A program made the translations under genes and the position numbers. DNA of 64,000 nucleotides, taken from the NCBI GenBank assembly GCA_018402385.1, contig JAGYJA010000007.1:372001-436000 (forward strand), given 5' to 3'. The stretch's first letter is position 1. Each line of letters begins with the position of its first letter. Positions 17,835 to 27,996 of the stretch are shown here, one piece after another. A model generated the notes under the pieces. It was not told the DNA's origin. It worked only from the letters and a program-made list of their open reading frames with translations, and searched no databases. The stretch comes from Flavobacteriaceae bacterium (lineage in GTDB: Bacteria; Bacteroidota; Bacteroidia; Flavobacteriales; Flavobacteriaceae).

Positions 17835-18422
17835 GTGAAAAAAATATTTCTTTTAATTATTACAACTCTTATAATGGTTTCTTGTGGGTCTTCAAGAAAA
17901 AAATATGATAAAAAAATTGTATTGGATCCCTCCACCCGAAACATTCCTAAATCTCCTGAAAAATCCTTTCCAAAAACCAATGAAAATGAAGTGGTCATCT
18001 ATAATGAAACAGAAGCTTCTTCAACAAAACCTATGGAATTAAAAGTGAGAAATATTATTGAGGTTGCTCGATCTTTTCACGGCACTCCATACAAATTTGG
18101 TGGCACCACCTCAAAAGGAATGGATTGCTCAGGTCTTATTTATACAGCTTTTAAGGAAGAAGACATCCATTTACCCCGCATATCAAGGGATATGGCTGCC
18201 AAAGGAAAAAAAATTAGTCTCCATGAAGTCACTGTTGGTGATCTTGTTTTTTTTAAAACAGACAACAGGCGCAATGTGATTAACCACGTGGGTCTCGTTG
18301 TAGATGTTTATCCCGGTAAAATCCTATTTATCCATTCTTCCACTTCTCAGGGAGTGATTGTTTCAGCCCTCGATGAGTCTTACTGGAACAAAGCTTTTGT
18401 AGAAGCAAGGCGGGTTATTTAA
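17835..18422 (+). CDS. NlpC/P60 (C40) cell-wall hydrolase lipoprotein, GTG start
   Basis: A 195-residue lipoprotein. It starts at GTG (17835), six bases after the lpxB stop. The signal sequence MKKIFLLIITTLIMVSCGSS has a lipobox ending in Cys17. After a low-complexity linker comes an NlpC/P60 domain (about 75-195). The catalytic Cys is in GGTTSKGMDCSGLIYTAF, the His in NVINHVGLVV and the third polar residue near LFIHSSTSQGV. Such enzymes cleave gamma-D-Glu-diaminopimelate bonds in peptide stems. Its 3' end overlaps the convergent BASS transporter gene by four bases. Confidence 0.92.
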   Translation: MKKIFLLIITTLIMVSCGSSRKKYDKKIVLDPSTRNIPKSPEKSFPKTNENEVVIYNETEASSTKPMELKVRNIIEVARSFHGTPYKFGGTTSKGMDCSGLIYTAFKEEDIHLPRISRDMAAKGKKISLHEVTVGDLVFFKTDNRRNVINHVGLVVDVYPGKILFIHSSTSQGVIVSALDESYWNKAFVEARRVI

Positions 18423-19285
18423 ATTTCTTTTGGTTTTTTATTGCCCACATAAACCATCAATAATACGGCCGGAAACATAATAATACTGTAAATTGCTGAC
18501 GGAATCGTCATCACAGAATTCTGAAGAATCCCAGCTGCAATGGCTATGCCCAGTGTGCCGTTTACAATTCCCACTTCAATACCCACTGCCAGCGCCTGGG
18601 CTTTGTTTTTGGTAATGGCTTTGGTGATATAATAGCCAAAAAACATGCCCAAAAGATTTAAAAGCAGGGATAAGGGCCCGGCTTTGATAAAGAATTCACC
18701 CAGGTTTGCTCTTTCTTTGATAAGCACAGCCGCTATAATCAACACTAAGAATAAGGCCGAAAGTATTTTTACAGGCCGTTCAGCCTTGTGGGAGAGTTTG
18801 GGGTATTTCTTGTGAATAATCATCCCCGCACACACCGGAACAATCGTAATCACCAATATCTGACCAATGGTTTTCAAAAATGGAAGTTCGATTTTCTGAG
18901 TTTCTCCCATAAACTGTAACATCCCAAAATCAACCAAAATGGGAATGGTAAACACCGTGATGACACTTGCGGTGGCGGTCAAGGTGATTGAAAGTGCCAC
19001 ATCGCCTTTTGCGAGATGTGTAATCAAATTGGTTGTTGCACCACCCGGACAAGCAGCCAGTAAAACAAAACCAACAGCCAGTTCCGGCTGAAGCGGAAAA
19101 ATAAACAACATTCCAAATGTCAATGCCGGAATAAAAAGCAATTTCAACACCAGCCCCACTCCCACCGCTTTAGGAAATAAAATCACATTTCTGAAATCAT
19201 TGGGTTTTAACGTTAACCCCATCCCCAGCATAATAATAAACAGGGCAAGGGGGAGGAAGAGTTGTGTGATTAGGTTGGATTCCAT
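18419..19285 (-). CDS. Bile acid:sodium symporter family (BASS) transporter
   Basis: A 288-residue polytopic inner-membrane protein with about nine membrane segments. The conserved AACPGGATTNLITHLA motif (about residues 77-92) and the ALAVGIEVGIVNGTLGIAIA crossover region (about 230-249) mark the BASS fold. Members move bile acids, pantoate, pyruvate or other organic anions with sodium. The substrate cannot be told from the sequence. It lies six bases downstream of the S9 peptidase gene on the same strand, so the two are probably one operon. Confidence 0.9.
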   Translation of the reverse strand: MESNLITQLFLPLALFIIMLGMGLTLKPNDFRNVILFPKAVGVGLVLKLLFIPALTFGMLFIFPLQPELAVGFVLLAACPGGATTNLITHLAKGDVALSITLTATASVITVFTIPILVDFGMLQFMGETQKIELPFLKTIGQILVITIVPVCAGMIIHKKYPKLSHKAERPVKILSALFLVLIIAAVLIKERANLGEFFIKAGPLSLLLNLLGMFFGYYITKAITKNKAQALAVGIEVGIVNGTLGIAIAAGILQNSVMTIPSAIYSIIMFPAVLLMVYVGNKKPKEI

Positions 19286-19291
19286 AAAAAA

Positions 19292-21193
19292 CTAAAGTGT
19301 CTCCTTCAACCATCTAAAAAACTCCCCTTGCCAAACCTTGGCGTTTTGTGGAGTGAGAATCCAGTGGTTTTCTTCAGGGAAGAGTACAAAACGGCTTTTG
19401 ATTCCTTTTAGTTGCAACACTTGAAAAGCTTCCTGGCTTTGGCCCACGGGCACACGGTAATCTTTGGCCCCTTGAATGATCAGCATAGGCGTGTTCCACT
19501 TATCAACATTATTGATGGGGTTGAATGCTGTATAGGACTTTTGAGCGTTACTATTGTTTTTATCCCAATAAGAACCCCCAATATCCCAATTGACAAAGAA
19601 AAGTTCCTCCGTAGTGCCATACATACTTTCCAGATTAAACACCCCGGCGTGAGAGATAAATGTTTTAAAGCGATTGTTGTGAATACCGGCAAGGTAAAAG
19701 GCAGAATAGCCTCCAAAACTGGCGCCCACTGCTCCCACCCGTGTATCATCAACAAAAGGCTCTTTGCACAAAGCATCGATAGCAGACAAATAATCATCCA
19801 TAGCCTGGCCGCCCCAGTCTTTGCTTATGTCTTCATTCCATTGCACACCATGGCCTGGCATTCCGCGACGGTTTGGCGCTACAACTATGTAACCCTGTGC
19901 TGCCATCACTTGAAAGTTCCATCTAAACGAATAAAATTGACTCAAAGCGCCTTGAGGTCCGCCTTGTAGATACAAAAGTGTTGGATACTTTTTAGATGCA
20001 TCAAAGTTGGGCGGGTAAATAACCCACACCAACATTTCTTTATCATCGGTAGTTTTTACCCAGCGTTTTTCTATAGTACTTAACGAAATGGAATCATAAA
20101 TAGCATCATTTACTTTGGTGATTTGGTTCCAAGCTTTCGACTTTAAATCATAGGAGTAAATTTCGGTTGCTTGATTAAAACTAGTGCGAGTAAGGATGAT
20201 TTTATTTCCTGAAAATCCCACGATTCCTGTAATATCAAAATCGCCTTTGGCAACTTCTTTAACCACCGGAATTTTCTTGGTATTCCCGGGAAAATCTACT
20301 TCAAACAAGTTAACCGTTCCGCCGGAAGGTGCAACAAAGAAAATTTTTGATCCGTCTGGACTCCATTTAAAGGAATTAACGGTACCGTCCCATCTTTCGG
20401 TAAGGTTCAAATCCACACCATTGTGTCTTACAATAATATCGTTTTTATCACTTTCAAATCCGTCGCGTTTCATTTGTAACCACGCGAGATTACCTTTTGA
20501 TGAAAAAGCAGGGTATTTATCATACCCGAGATTGTTTTCAGTTAAATTTTTGGTTTGACCGCTTTGCAAATCATATTCATAAATGTCAGTATTGGTGCTG
20601 TTTGCATATTCGGTTCCGGTGAGTTTTTTGCTTACATAAAGTATTTTAGTCCCATCTGTATTCCAAGTATAATCTGAGCTTCCACCGAAAGGCTTTTGAG
20701 GAGAATAGTAAGGCTCATCTTTCATGATATCGATTCCTTCTTCCTCGCCCACTTTTTTGTAAAACACGTGGTTGTACTCACCCACATTATAAGTATCCCA
20801 ATGGCGGTAATCAAGGGCATCATAAATCATCACATTTGACTCTTCAACACCTTCATAATAGTCCTTTCCTAATACTTTTTGAAGTTTAACTGCTTTGTGA
20901 TACAAAAGGTGTTTGCCATCGGGCGAACGGTTTTCGTCGCGAACCAAGTCACTGTGGTCTTCAATTTCAGTAGCAGTTCCACCTGAAATGGGCACTGAAT
21001 ATACTTTGCTGCTAAAATCATTATCATTTACCGAAGGTGTAGTCACGCGATACACTACAGCATTTCCGTCCTTAGTGATTCCTATAGGTGAAACTCTGCC
21101 GAGTTCCCAAAGTTTTTCAGGAGTCATAACATCTTGTGCTAGCAAATTTAGTGAGCCTAAAAAAAGTACCGATAAAGCGATGTATTTTTTCAT
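19292..21193 (-). CDS. S9 family prolyl oligopeptidase-like peptidase, secreted
   Basis: A 633-residue protein with a signal peptide (MKKYIALSVLFLGSLNLLAQ). An N-terminal beta-propeller of WD40-like/DPP repeats (about 25-380) is followed by an alpha/beta hydrolase domain (about 400-633). The nucleophile is in GAVGASFGGYSAFY (Ser near 493), the Asp in IQGAKDYRVP and the His in PEENHWIL. It resembles acylaminoacyl-peptidases and tripeptidyl/dipeptidyl S9C enzymes. It probably trims small peptides in the periplasm. A second S9 enzyme (DPP IV type) with a peptide transporter lies about 4.5 kb to the right. Confidence 0.92.
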   Translation of the reverse strand: MKKYIALSVLFLGSLNLLAQDVMTPEKLWELGRVSPIGITKDGNAVVYRVTTPSVNDNDFSSKVYSVPISGGTATEIEDHSDLVRDENRSPDGKHLLYHKAVKLQKVLGKDYYEGVEESNVMIYDALDYRHWDTYNVGEYNHVFYKKVGEEEGIDIMKDEPYYSPQKPFGGSSDYTWNTDGTKILYVSKKLTGTEYANSTNTDIYEYDLQSGQTKNLTENNLGYDKYPAFSSKGNLAWLQMKRDGFESDKNDIIVRHNGVDLNLTERWDGTVNSFKWSPDGSKIFFVAPSGGTVNLFEVDFPGNTKKIPVVKEVAKGDFDITGIVGFSGNKIILTRTSFNQATEIYSYDLKSKAWNQITKVNDAIYDSISLSTIEKRWVKTTDDKEMLVWVIYPPNFDASKKYPTLLYLQGGPQGALSQFYSFRWNFQVMAAQGYIVVAPNRRGMPGHGVQWNEDISKDWGGQAMDDYLSAIDALCKEPFVDDTRVGAVGASFGGYSAFYLAGIHNNRFKTFISHAGVFNLESMYGTTEELFFVNWDIGGSYWDKNNSNAQKSYTAFNPINNVDKWNTPMLIIQGAKDYRVPVGQSQEAFQVLQLKGIKSRFVLFPEENHWILTPQNAKVWQGEFFRWLKETL

Positions 21194-21335
21194 AGAATAT
21201 GGAATATTTTGAATTTGAACATTGAAGTTCTAAAAGTAATTAAAATATTTATTATTTTAGATTGTATTATTAGTTACTCTCCCCTTTTATTAGCTCTCCA
21301 TTTATATAAAGCCGCTTTTTAAATAGTCATTTGCT

Positions 21336-23366
21336 ATGCGGTTGGTTAATATTACAGCTCTTAAAATCACATTGGTTTTCCTGGCAGGGATTCTATGCAG
21401 TCATTATTTTGAATTTGCATTGGAGTTTTTGCAAGGAGTTGTAATCTTCAATTCGGTTTTGCTCCTTCTTGCTTGGTGGCGATCCAAAACAATGATTTTT
21501 CAAGATGGGGTTTTTGCGAGCATTTCATTGGTCGCACTCTTTCTTTTTGGAGCCTGGGTTTATCAATTGCATCAACCCATTAACCATTCAACACATTACT
21601 CCAATGAGGAGTATGAAAACAACAACGTCATTTTTCAACTCAAAATCAAGTCGCAATTAAAACCTGATTTATTCAATGAAAAATATATTGCTTCCATTCA
21701 ATCAATTAACGGTAAAGAACTCACCGGCGACCTGCTTTTATTAATTGCAAAGGACCCTATTGCTTTAGGGATTGAAGTGGATGAACAACTATTGATTGCT
21801 TCTGATTTTCAAGAGTTGCCCACGCCAAAGAATCCTTACCAATTTGATTATGCTGCCTATTTGAATCAATTGGGGATTTATCATCAATTGCGATTAACCA
21901 ATGGAGAAATCATCAAAAAATTTAAAGGTAAATCGACCCTTAGAGGGATCGCCTTTTCAATAAGGAAAAAAATCAACAACCGTCTCATAGAAAACGGTTT
22001 TAACGGAAATCCCTTAGCCCTTATCAATGCACTGCTACTGGGTCAACGACAAGAAATTTCACAAGAGGTATATTCTGATTTTGCTGCGGCCGGAGCAGTG
22101 CACATCCTTGCTGTCTCTGGACTTCATGTGGGAATTATTATGTTGATTTTACAGTTTTTCTTCAAACCTTTGGAACGATTACCTAAAGGAAAGACCCTCA
22201 AAATTTGTTGTGTGGTTCTTTGTTTGTGGATTTTTGCTGTGATTGCCGGGTTGTCGCCTTCGGTTTTGAGGGCGGTAACTATGTTTTCCTTTTTGACATA
22301 TGCTATGGAATCAAATAGAGAAACAAGTACTTTCAATACTCTATTGGCTTCGGCATTTTTACTCCTAACTTTAAATCCAAATCTTATTTTTCATATTGGT
22401 TTTCAAATGAGTTATCTGGCTGTTTTTGCCATCATTTGGATCAACCCGATGTTGCAAAAACTTTACAGACCCAAAACTTTCATTGACAGAAAACTTTGGG
22501 AAATTACAACGGTTTCATTTTCTGCTCAACTGGGCGTTAGTGTTTTGAGTATTTACTATTTCAATCACTTCCCCGGTTTGTTTTTTATTACAAACCTGGT
22601 GGTGTTGCCTTTTTTGGGTTTGATTTTGGGATTGGGTGTATTGATTATATTTTTGGCAGTCATAAAAGGCTTGCCTGCGATTTTTGTGGAAGGGTATTCA
22701 GCTTTACTGGAGGGGTTGGTTTCTTTTATTAGCTGGGCAGCAAGTCAAAGAAGTTTTTATTTTGATGAACTCTCATTTTCAAAACCAGAAGTGATTCTTT
22801 TGTATCTTTTTATCATTACCGGTATATTGGTCCTTCAAAAGTTTTCAGGCAAGCATTTTATTTACTTTCTTACTTGCATCATTTGTTTGCAGCTTGTATT
22901 TATCTTAGAAAAAATGGAAGGGGCTAATCAGGAGTTTGTTATTTTTCACAAAAGCCGAAATTCCATTTTAGGAATTAAGAATGGGGATCATCTCCGGTTG
23001 TTTTCAAATCTTAATTCTGAAAACATCAATAATGAAAACCTGATAAAAAATTACCGAACCAAAGCTAAAATAAAGAAGGTAACAACAGACACCATCAAAG
23101 AAACATTTCAATATGATCATAAAACAATTGTAATTATTGACAGCCTGAGCGTCTATCCAACTATTAAAAACGGGGTTGATTTCGTGATTTTAAGAAACAG
23201 CCCACGTCTGCATTTGGAACGAATGATCGACAGTTTAAACCCAAAAAATATCATTGCCGATGGCAGCAATTACACTTCTTATGTAAACCGCTGGCGCGAA
23301 AGCTGTCAAAAAAGAAAACTCCCTTTTTACCATACAGGCAAAGAGGGAGCTTTTAATATAGATTAA
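21336..23366 (+). CDS. comEC: ComEC/Rec2-type competence membrane protein
   Basis: A 676-residue polytopic membrane protein. An N-terminal membrane region and an OB-fold/DUF4131 part (about 60-190) precede the Competence domain (about 215-500), including AGAVHILAVSGLHVGII and AVIAGLSPSVLRAVTMFSFL. A C-terminal soluble part (about 540-676) has no HxHxDH metal motif, so the beta-lactamase-like nuclease domain of long ComEC proteins seems absent or reduced to a remnant. ComEC forms the channel for single-stranded DNA uptake. No other competence genes are nearby. It converges on the thioredoxin gene with ten bases between them. Confidence 0.92.
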   Translation: MRLVNITALKITLVFLAGILCSHYFEFALEFLQGVVIFNSVLLLLAWWRSKTMIFQDGVFASISLVALFLFGAWVYQLHQPINHSTHYSNEEYENNNVIFQLKIKSQLKPDLFNEKYIASIQSINGKELTGDLLLLIAKDPIALGIEVDEQLLIASDFQELPTPKNPYQFDYAAYLNQLGIYHQLRLTNGEIIKKFKGKSTLRGIAFSIRKKINNRLIENGFNGNPLALINALLLGQRQEISQEVYSDFAAAGAVHILAVSGLHVGIIMLILQFFFKPLERLPKGKTLKICCVVLCLWIFAVIAGLSPSVLRAVTMFSFLTYAMESNRETSTFNTLLASAFLLLTLNPNLIFHIGFQMSYLAVFAIIWINPMLQKLYRPKTFIDRKLWEITTVSFSAQLGVSVLSIYYFNHFPGLFFITNLVVLPFLGLILGLGVLIIFLAVIKGLPAIFVEGYSALLEGLVSFISWAASQRSFYFDELSFSKPEVILLYLFIITGILVLQKFSGKHFIYFLTCIICLQLVFILEKMEGANQEFVIFHKSRNSILGIKNGDHLRLFSNLNSENINNENLIKNYRTKAKIKKVTTDTIKETFQYDHKTIVIIDSLSVYPTIKNGVDFVILRNSPRLHLERMIDSLNPKNIIADGSNYTSYVNRWRESCQKRKLPFYHTGKEGAFNID

Positions 23367-23376
23367 AGCTTATTTG

Positions 23377-23916
23377 TTATTGAAAAGTACCTTTGAAATT
23401 ATTTTGGTATTCGTTCCAAGCCTCAGTGGTAGTTAATTTTTTATAATCATCTGTAGCCATCATTTTGAGGAAAATTTCCAATTGTTGAGGAGTTCTATAT
23501 CCGGCAACGGCTTGAATAAATTTACCGTTTTCATCAAAATAAGCAAGGCTTGGATAACCGGTTACTTTTAATGCCGAAGTAAATTGATGGGTCCCATTTC
23601 TGCCTTTTCTGCCTTCTTGATATCTTGGGTTTGTATATGTAAAACCATTATAGGTGACCTCTTCTGTACCTTCAGCGTTAAATTTAACTGAATAAAAATT
23701 CTTGTTTAAATAATTGATAACGTCTTTGTTAGTAAACGTATTTCTATCCAACAATTTACAAGGTCCACACCAAGTTGTATATACATCCACAAAAATCTTT
23801 TTGGGATTTTTCTTTTGAGCTTCGAGCGCTTCGTTCATCGTCATCCAGTTGATTTGTTGTCCTTGAAATGTCAACGGACTTAAAACAAACACAAGCAGAA
23901 ATACTAGATACTTCAT
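23377..23916 (-). CDS. Secreted thioredoxin-fold protein (CGPC)
   Basis: A 179-residue exported protein using the ATG at 23916 (MKYLVFLLVFVLSPLTFQGQ signal peptide). An ATG two codons earlier is possible. The thioredoxin fold carries the active site TTWCGPCKLLDRNTF (about residues 46-60) and a cis-Pro region VTGYPSLAYF. It is a DUF255/thioredoxin_7-like periplasmic reductase. It follows the peptide transporter gene, but a hairpin terminator separates them. Confidence 0.9.
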   Translation of the reverse strand: MKYLVFLLVFVLSPLTFQGQQINWMTMNEALEAQKKNPKKIFVDVYTTWCGPCKLLDRNTFTNKDVINYLNKNFYSVKFNAEGTEEVTYNGFTYTNPRYQEGRKGRNGTHQFTSALKVTGYPSLAYFDENGKFIQAVAGYRTPQQLEIFLKMMATDDYKKLTTTEAWNEYQNNFKGTFQ

Positions 23917-23968
23917 AATCATTTTAATTTTTTGTTATGCTTTTTTGTAATGTTTTTGCTGAAAATCA

Positions 23969-23998
23969 AAAAGCGTTCCAAATATATGAAACGCTTTT
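23969..23998 (-). terminator. Rho-independent terminator downstream of the POT transporter
   Basis: The arms AAAAGCGTT and AACGCTTTT pair perfectly around a 12-base region, and in the leftward direction a T-rich tract follows. It lies between the stop of the POT transporter and the thioredoxin start. Confidence 0.75.
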
Positions 23999-24024
23999 AA
24001 GAGATTAAAATTTGTAAGACATCT

Positions 24025-25611
24025 TTAACGAATACCGTGCATCATTTTTATTAATTTACCATTAAGTAATAACATAATTATACCTGCACCAATGGGTACT
24101 AATGTAAATATCATAAAGAAAGTTGCCATAGAATATTTTGCTACAATTACATCGATGTAACTACCAGTTATTCCTCCGAGTAAGTTTGCAAAGAAGCTGG
24201 ACACAAACCAAATTCCAAACATCAAACCGACTAGTTTTTTTGGCGACAATTTACTAACATAAGACAAGCCCACGGGAGACAAACATAATTCTCCCAAAGT
24301 ATGGAAAAGGTAAGCAACTACTAAAAATATCATGCTAACTGCTGCTGTTGAAGCACCCTGAGGTATTGAGAGCGAACCATAAGCCAGGATTCCAAATCCT
24401 AAGCCTAGTAAAATAAGTCCTATGGCAAATTTGACAGGACCAGACGGGTTGTATTTGCTTTCCCAAAGCTTTGAAAACAAAGGTGCAAATGCAATGATGA
24501 AGAATGAATTTAAGATTCCAAACCAAGAGGCAGGTACTTCAGATTGTTCTGAATTAAATTCACGGTACAACATCCAGATAACTATGGCCCATATAATAAC
24601 AAAACTAATTCCTAGGAATATATTTGAAAGTCCATATTTTTTAAAGGTTTGCTTAAAGAGCAAAATTAACACCCAGGTGATTATTAAGAGAGGCACTACA
24701 GTTAATAAGGTATTGAATACTTTGAATATCAAGGCTCCATTATCTACCAAGACTCTATCGGTGTAATCTTTTGCAAAAATGGTCATTGAACCTCCGGCTT
24801 GTTCAAATGCCCACCAAAAGAAAATAGTAAAGAATGCAAAAATTCCGATTACTTTAAGTCGATCGTTGCTAACATTTTTGGGCACTTCAACTTCTTGAAC
24901 ATCTGGATTTTCATCTTCCTGAATGTACACACCTTTAGCACTGTCGATAAAACTATCTGTTTTGGCTGGTTTCAATCCAATTTTGCCAAAAATACTTTGT
25001 GCATAATAAAATTGCAGCATACCAAAAAACATAAAAATACCAGCCAGACCAAACCCCCAGTGCCAGCCCACTTTTTCACCAATGTAACCACAAAGCATAA
25101 TACCCAGGAATGCCCCGGCATTGATTCCCATATAGAAAATGGTATAGCCGGCATCTTTTTCTTTACCTTCAGTTTTGTATAATTGCCCTACAATCGATGA
25201 AATATTTGGTTTAAATAATCCATTTCCAATAATTAACAAGACGAGACCCAAATAGAAAAAAGGATCAGCAAAAACTTCAAACGCCATCGAAAGATGCCCT
25301 AAGGTCATAATAAGTGCCCCTAAAAACACAGCTTTTCGGTATCCAGTTATTTTATCGGCGATGAGGCCACCTAAAATAGGAGTAATATATACTAACGAGG
25401 TGTACCATCCATAAAGGATTAAAGCATCTGCACGCTCCCAGCCCCATCCTTCATCAAGCACAGAAGAAACTAAGAACAGCACTAACAGTGCTCGCATTCC
25501 ATAATAAGAAAAACGTTCCCACATTTCTGTAAAAAACAAAACAAACAAACCCGTTGGATGTCCTAGCACTGTTTTTTGATTATCAATCGATCCTCCAAAT
25601 TTAAATTCCAT
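24025..25611 (-). CDS. POT family proton-dependent di/tripeptide transporter
   Basis: A 528-residue MFS protein of the PTR2/POT family with about 12-14 membrane segments. Family motifs: EMWERFSYYGMRALLVLFL (about residues 30-48, the ExxERFxYY motif), GLIADKITGYRKAVFLGA and FYMGINAGAFLG (PTR2 signature). FFWWAFEQAGGSMTIFA is the conserved FxxxxEQ region. It imports small peptides using the proton gradient. It starts 31 bases after the DPP IV gene on the same strand, so dipeptides released by that peptidase are its likely substrates. A terminator closes the pair. Confidence 0.95.
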   Translation of the reverse strand: MEFKFGGSIDNQKTVLGHPTGLFVLFFTEMWERFSYYGMRALLVLFLVSSVLDEGWGWERADALILYGWYTSLVYITPILGGLIADKITGYRKAVFLGALIMTLGHLSMAFEVFADPFFYLGLVLLIIGNGLFKPNISSIVGQLYKTEGKEKDAGYTIFYMGINAGAFLGIMLCGYIGEKVGWHWGFGLAGIFMFFGMLQFYYAQSIFGKIGLKPAKTDSFIDSAKGVYIQEDENPDVQEVEVPKNVSNDRLKVIGIFAFFTIFFWWAFEQAGGSMTIFAKDYTDRVLVDNGALIFKVFNTLLTVVPLLIITWVLILLFKQTFKKYGLSNIFLGISFVIIWAIVIWMLYREFNSEQSEVPASWFGILNSFFIIAFAPLFSKLWESKYNPSGPVKFAIGLILLGLGFGILAYGSLSIPQGASTAAVSMIFLVVAYLFHTLGELCLSPVGLSYVSKLSPKKLVGLMFGIWFVSSFFANLLGGITGSYIDVIVAKYSMATFFMIFTLVPIGAGIIMLLLNGKLIKMMHGIR

Positions 25612-25642
25612 ATAATTTGTGTTAATTAGTTAATATTTAATT

Positions 25643-27814
25643 TTATAAGTTTTGTAAAATGAATTTGGTCATTTTATTGTATAAGTGAAGTCGGGTATTT
25701 CCTCCAAAAATACCGTGATTTTTATCAGGATATATCAACCAATCAAAATCTTTATTCGCCTGTACCAGTTCTTCCACCAGTCTTGTGGTGTTTTGAACGT
25801 GCACGTTATCATCAGCGCTTCCGTGAACCAGTAGATAGCTACCTTCCAGTTTATCAACATGTGATATTGGCGAGTTTTTGTCATAACCATCTGGATTTTC
25901 TTGTGGGGTGAGCATGTAGCGTTCTGTATAAATTGTGTCATAAAAACGCCAGCTCGTTACCGGTGCTACTGCGATGGCCATTGAAAAAGTCTCAGGGGCC
26001 TGAAACAAAGCATTGGAAGACATAAATCCGCCATAACTCCAACCCCAAATGCCAATTCGGTTTTCATCAATAAAAGGCAATTGGCCCAGCTTTTTTGCAG
26101 CATCTATTTGATCAATAGTTTCATACTTGCCCAGTTCCTTTTGAGTGAGTTTTTTAAAGTCCCTGCCCTTTAAGCCGGTTCCTCTTCCGTCAACACTCAC
26201 AACGATGTACCCTTCTTGAACCAGCATTTGATGCCAATAGTCATTACTGTTGTGCCAGGTATCTGCAACCGTTTGAGAACCGGGACCTGAGTATTGAAAC
26301 ATAAAAAGAGGATACTTTTTGTTGGGGTCAAAATCCAAAGGCTTTATCATATACATATTGAGTTCATATCCGTTCAAAGAAATGGTTGAAAACTCTTTGG
26401 GAGATATTTCATAAGACTCTAATTTTTTCTGAAGTTCAGTGTTGTCCTTAATGACTCTCACAAGTTTTCCATCTTTTGCATTTCTCAAAGAGTAAACAGG
26501 GGGTATCGTGGTACTAGAATATGTTTGGATAAACAAACTGAAATCTGCACTAAAAGCGGCTTCATTTCTTCCGGGGGCTGCTGCAAGTTGGGTTTTATCC
26601 TTTCCGTTCACTTTGATGGAATAAACGCCGCGGTTGATGCTACCGTTTTCTGTGCTTTGATAAAAAACGCGATTGGTCTTTTCATCAAAACCATAATATC
26701 GGGTTACTTCCCAGTTTCCATTTGTAATCTGGTTGAGTAACTTTCCGTTTTTATCATAGTGGTAAATATGGTTCCAGCCACTTTTCTCACTGGTCCAAAT
26801 AAAACTATTATCCTCTAAAAAAGTAAGGTCAAAAGTAACATCCACATAGGCGTTATCAGTTTCTTTTAAAATGAGTTGTGAGGAATTCTTTTCTACATTA
26901 TAAAATATTAAATCAAGTTCATTTTGCTGTCTTCCCATTAACTGAAAACTTAAAATATCTGCATCGTTTGTCCATTGCAATCTGGGTATGTAGTAGCTAT
27001 TGAATTGGCTTACATCAATTTTAGAAGTAGTTTTAGATTTTGAATCATATAAGTGTAATGATACCTCAGCATTAGTTTCGCCTGCTTTGGGATATTTAAA
27101 TACTTCTTGTGTGGGGTAAAGTTTGTCTCCATAGACGTCCATAGAAAACTCCGGCACATCTGTTTCATCAAAACGAATGAATGCCAGCTTGTCTCCATCT
27201 GCATTCCAATCAAAGGCTCTTACAATATAAAACTCTTCTTCATACACCCAGTCGCCAATACCGTTGATGATGTGATTTTTCTTTCCGTCAAAGGTAATTT
27301 GAGTGGTTTCACCGTTTTTCAAGTCTTTGATGTAAAGATTATTTTCAAACCCAAAAGCAATCTTAGACCCATCTGGTGAAAAGAGGGGTTCTTGTATTTT
27401 ATTTTCTGAAACCAAAGTGAGTTTTTTAGAATCTAAATCATACACATAATAACTTCCCAAAGTGGACCTCCTGTAAATGGATTTTATGGAAGCAGCAATC
27501 AACATTTTCTTCTCATCTTTACTGAAACTGTATGAAACAATTTGATCCAGTTCTGATAGATCTGAAGAGTTTATTAGCGTCGCTACTTTTTCTGAAGTAT
27601 TGTAGTCATAAACATCCACAGTAGATGTTCTGGTACTTCTGTCATAATTTAAGACAGAATACTGATTTCCGTTTTTTAAGGAATGAAGACGCTCGAGAGA
27701 AGCTGTTCTAAATTCACCTCCCCATATTTCTTCAAGGGTGATTTTGTTTGTTTGTGAAATTAAGTTAACAGATAAAAATAAGAAAACAGGGAGAATTATA
27801 TGATGAAAACGCAT
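25643..27814 (-). CDS. Dipeptidyl peptidase IV-type S9 peptidase
   Basis: A 723-residue secreted peptidase with a signal peptide (MRFHHIILPVFLFLSVNLIS). The DPPIV_N beta-propeller (about 90-440) holds WVYEEEFY, the substrate N-terminus-binding Glu pair region. The alpha/beta hydrolase domain follows, with the nucleophile in IGIWGWSYGGFMSS (near 593), Asp in VHGSADDNVHV and His in PDKNHGI. It removes X-Pro or X-Ala dipeptides from peptide N-termini in the periplasm. It probably forms an operon with the POT transporter 31 bases downstream: peptide digestion followed by uptake. Confidence 0.95.
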   Translation of the reverse strand: MRFHHIILPVFLFLSVNLISQTNKITLEEIWGGEFRTASLERLHSLKNGNQYSVLNYDRSTRTSTVDVYDYNTSEKVATLINSSDLSELDQIVSYSFSKDEKKMLIAASIKSIYRRSTLGSYYVYDLDSKKLTLVSENKIQEPLFSPDGSKIAFGFENNLYIKDLKNGETTQITFDGKKNHIINGIGDWVYEEEFYIVRAFDWNADGDKLAFIRFDETDVPEFSMDVYGDKLYPTQEVFKYPKAGETNAEVSLHLYDSKSKTTSKIDVSQFNSYYIPRLQWTNDADILSFQLMGRQQNELDLIFYNVEKNSSQLILKETDNAYVDVTFDLTFLEDNSFIWTSEKSGWNHIYHYDKNGKLLNQITNGNWEVTRYYGFDEKTNRVFYQSTENGSINRGVYSIKVNGKDKTQLAAAPGRNEAAFSADFSLFIQTYSSTTIPPVYSLRNAKDGKLVRVIKDNTELQKKLESYEISPKEFSTISLNGYELNMYMIKPLDFDPNKKYPLFMFQYSGPGSQTVADTWHNSNDYWHQMLVQEGYIVVSVDGRGTGLKGRDFKKLTQKELGKYETIDQIDAAKKLGQLPFIDENRIGIWGWSYGGFMSSNALFQAPETFSMAIAVAPVTSWRFYDTIYTERYMLTPQENPDGYDKNSPISHVDKLEGSYLLVHGSADDNVHVQNTTRLVEELVQANKDFDWLIYPDKNHGIFGGNTRLHLYNKMTKFILQNL

Positions 27815-27969
27815 AATGGTACAGTTAAATAATTGTTAGGTCAAGTTTACTAAAAAATATGCAAAATTTGGCATTTTTTCCCCATTAAATATAAGGCACT
27901 TGTAGATATTAAAAAATCACTTTCGGGAAAACCACCGGGAAAAACATTCCAAAACGTTGCAGGAAGTCT

Positions 27970-27977
27970 TATCTTTG
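27970..27977 (+). promoter_or_regulatory. -7 promoter element of the HMG-CoA reductase operon
   Basis: TATCTTTG matches TANNTTTG and lies 19 bases before the ATG at 27997. No TTG at the ideal spacing was found. Confidence 0.5.
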
Positions 27978-27996
27978 CTTTTCAATTTTAGAAAAA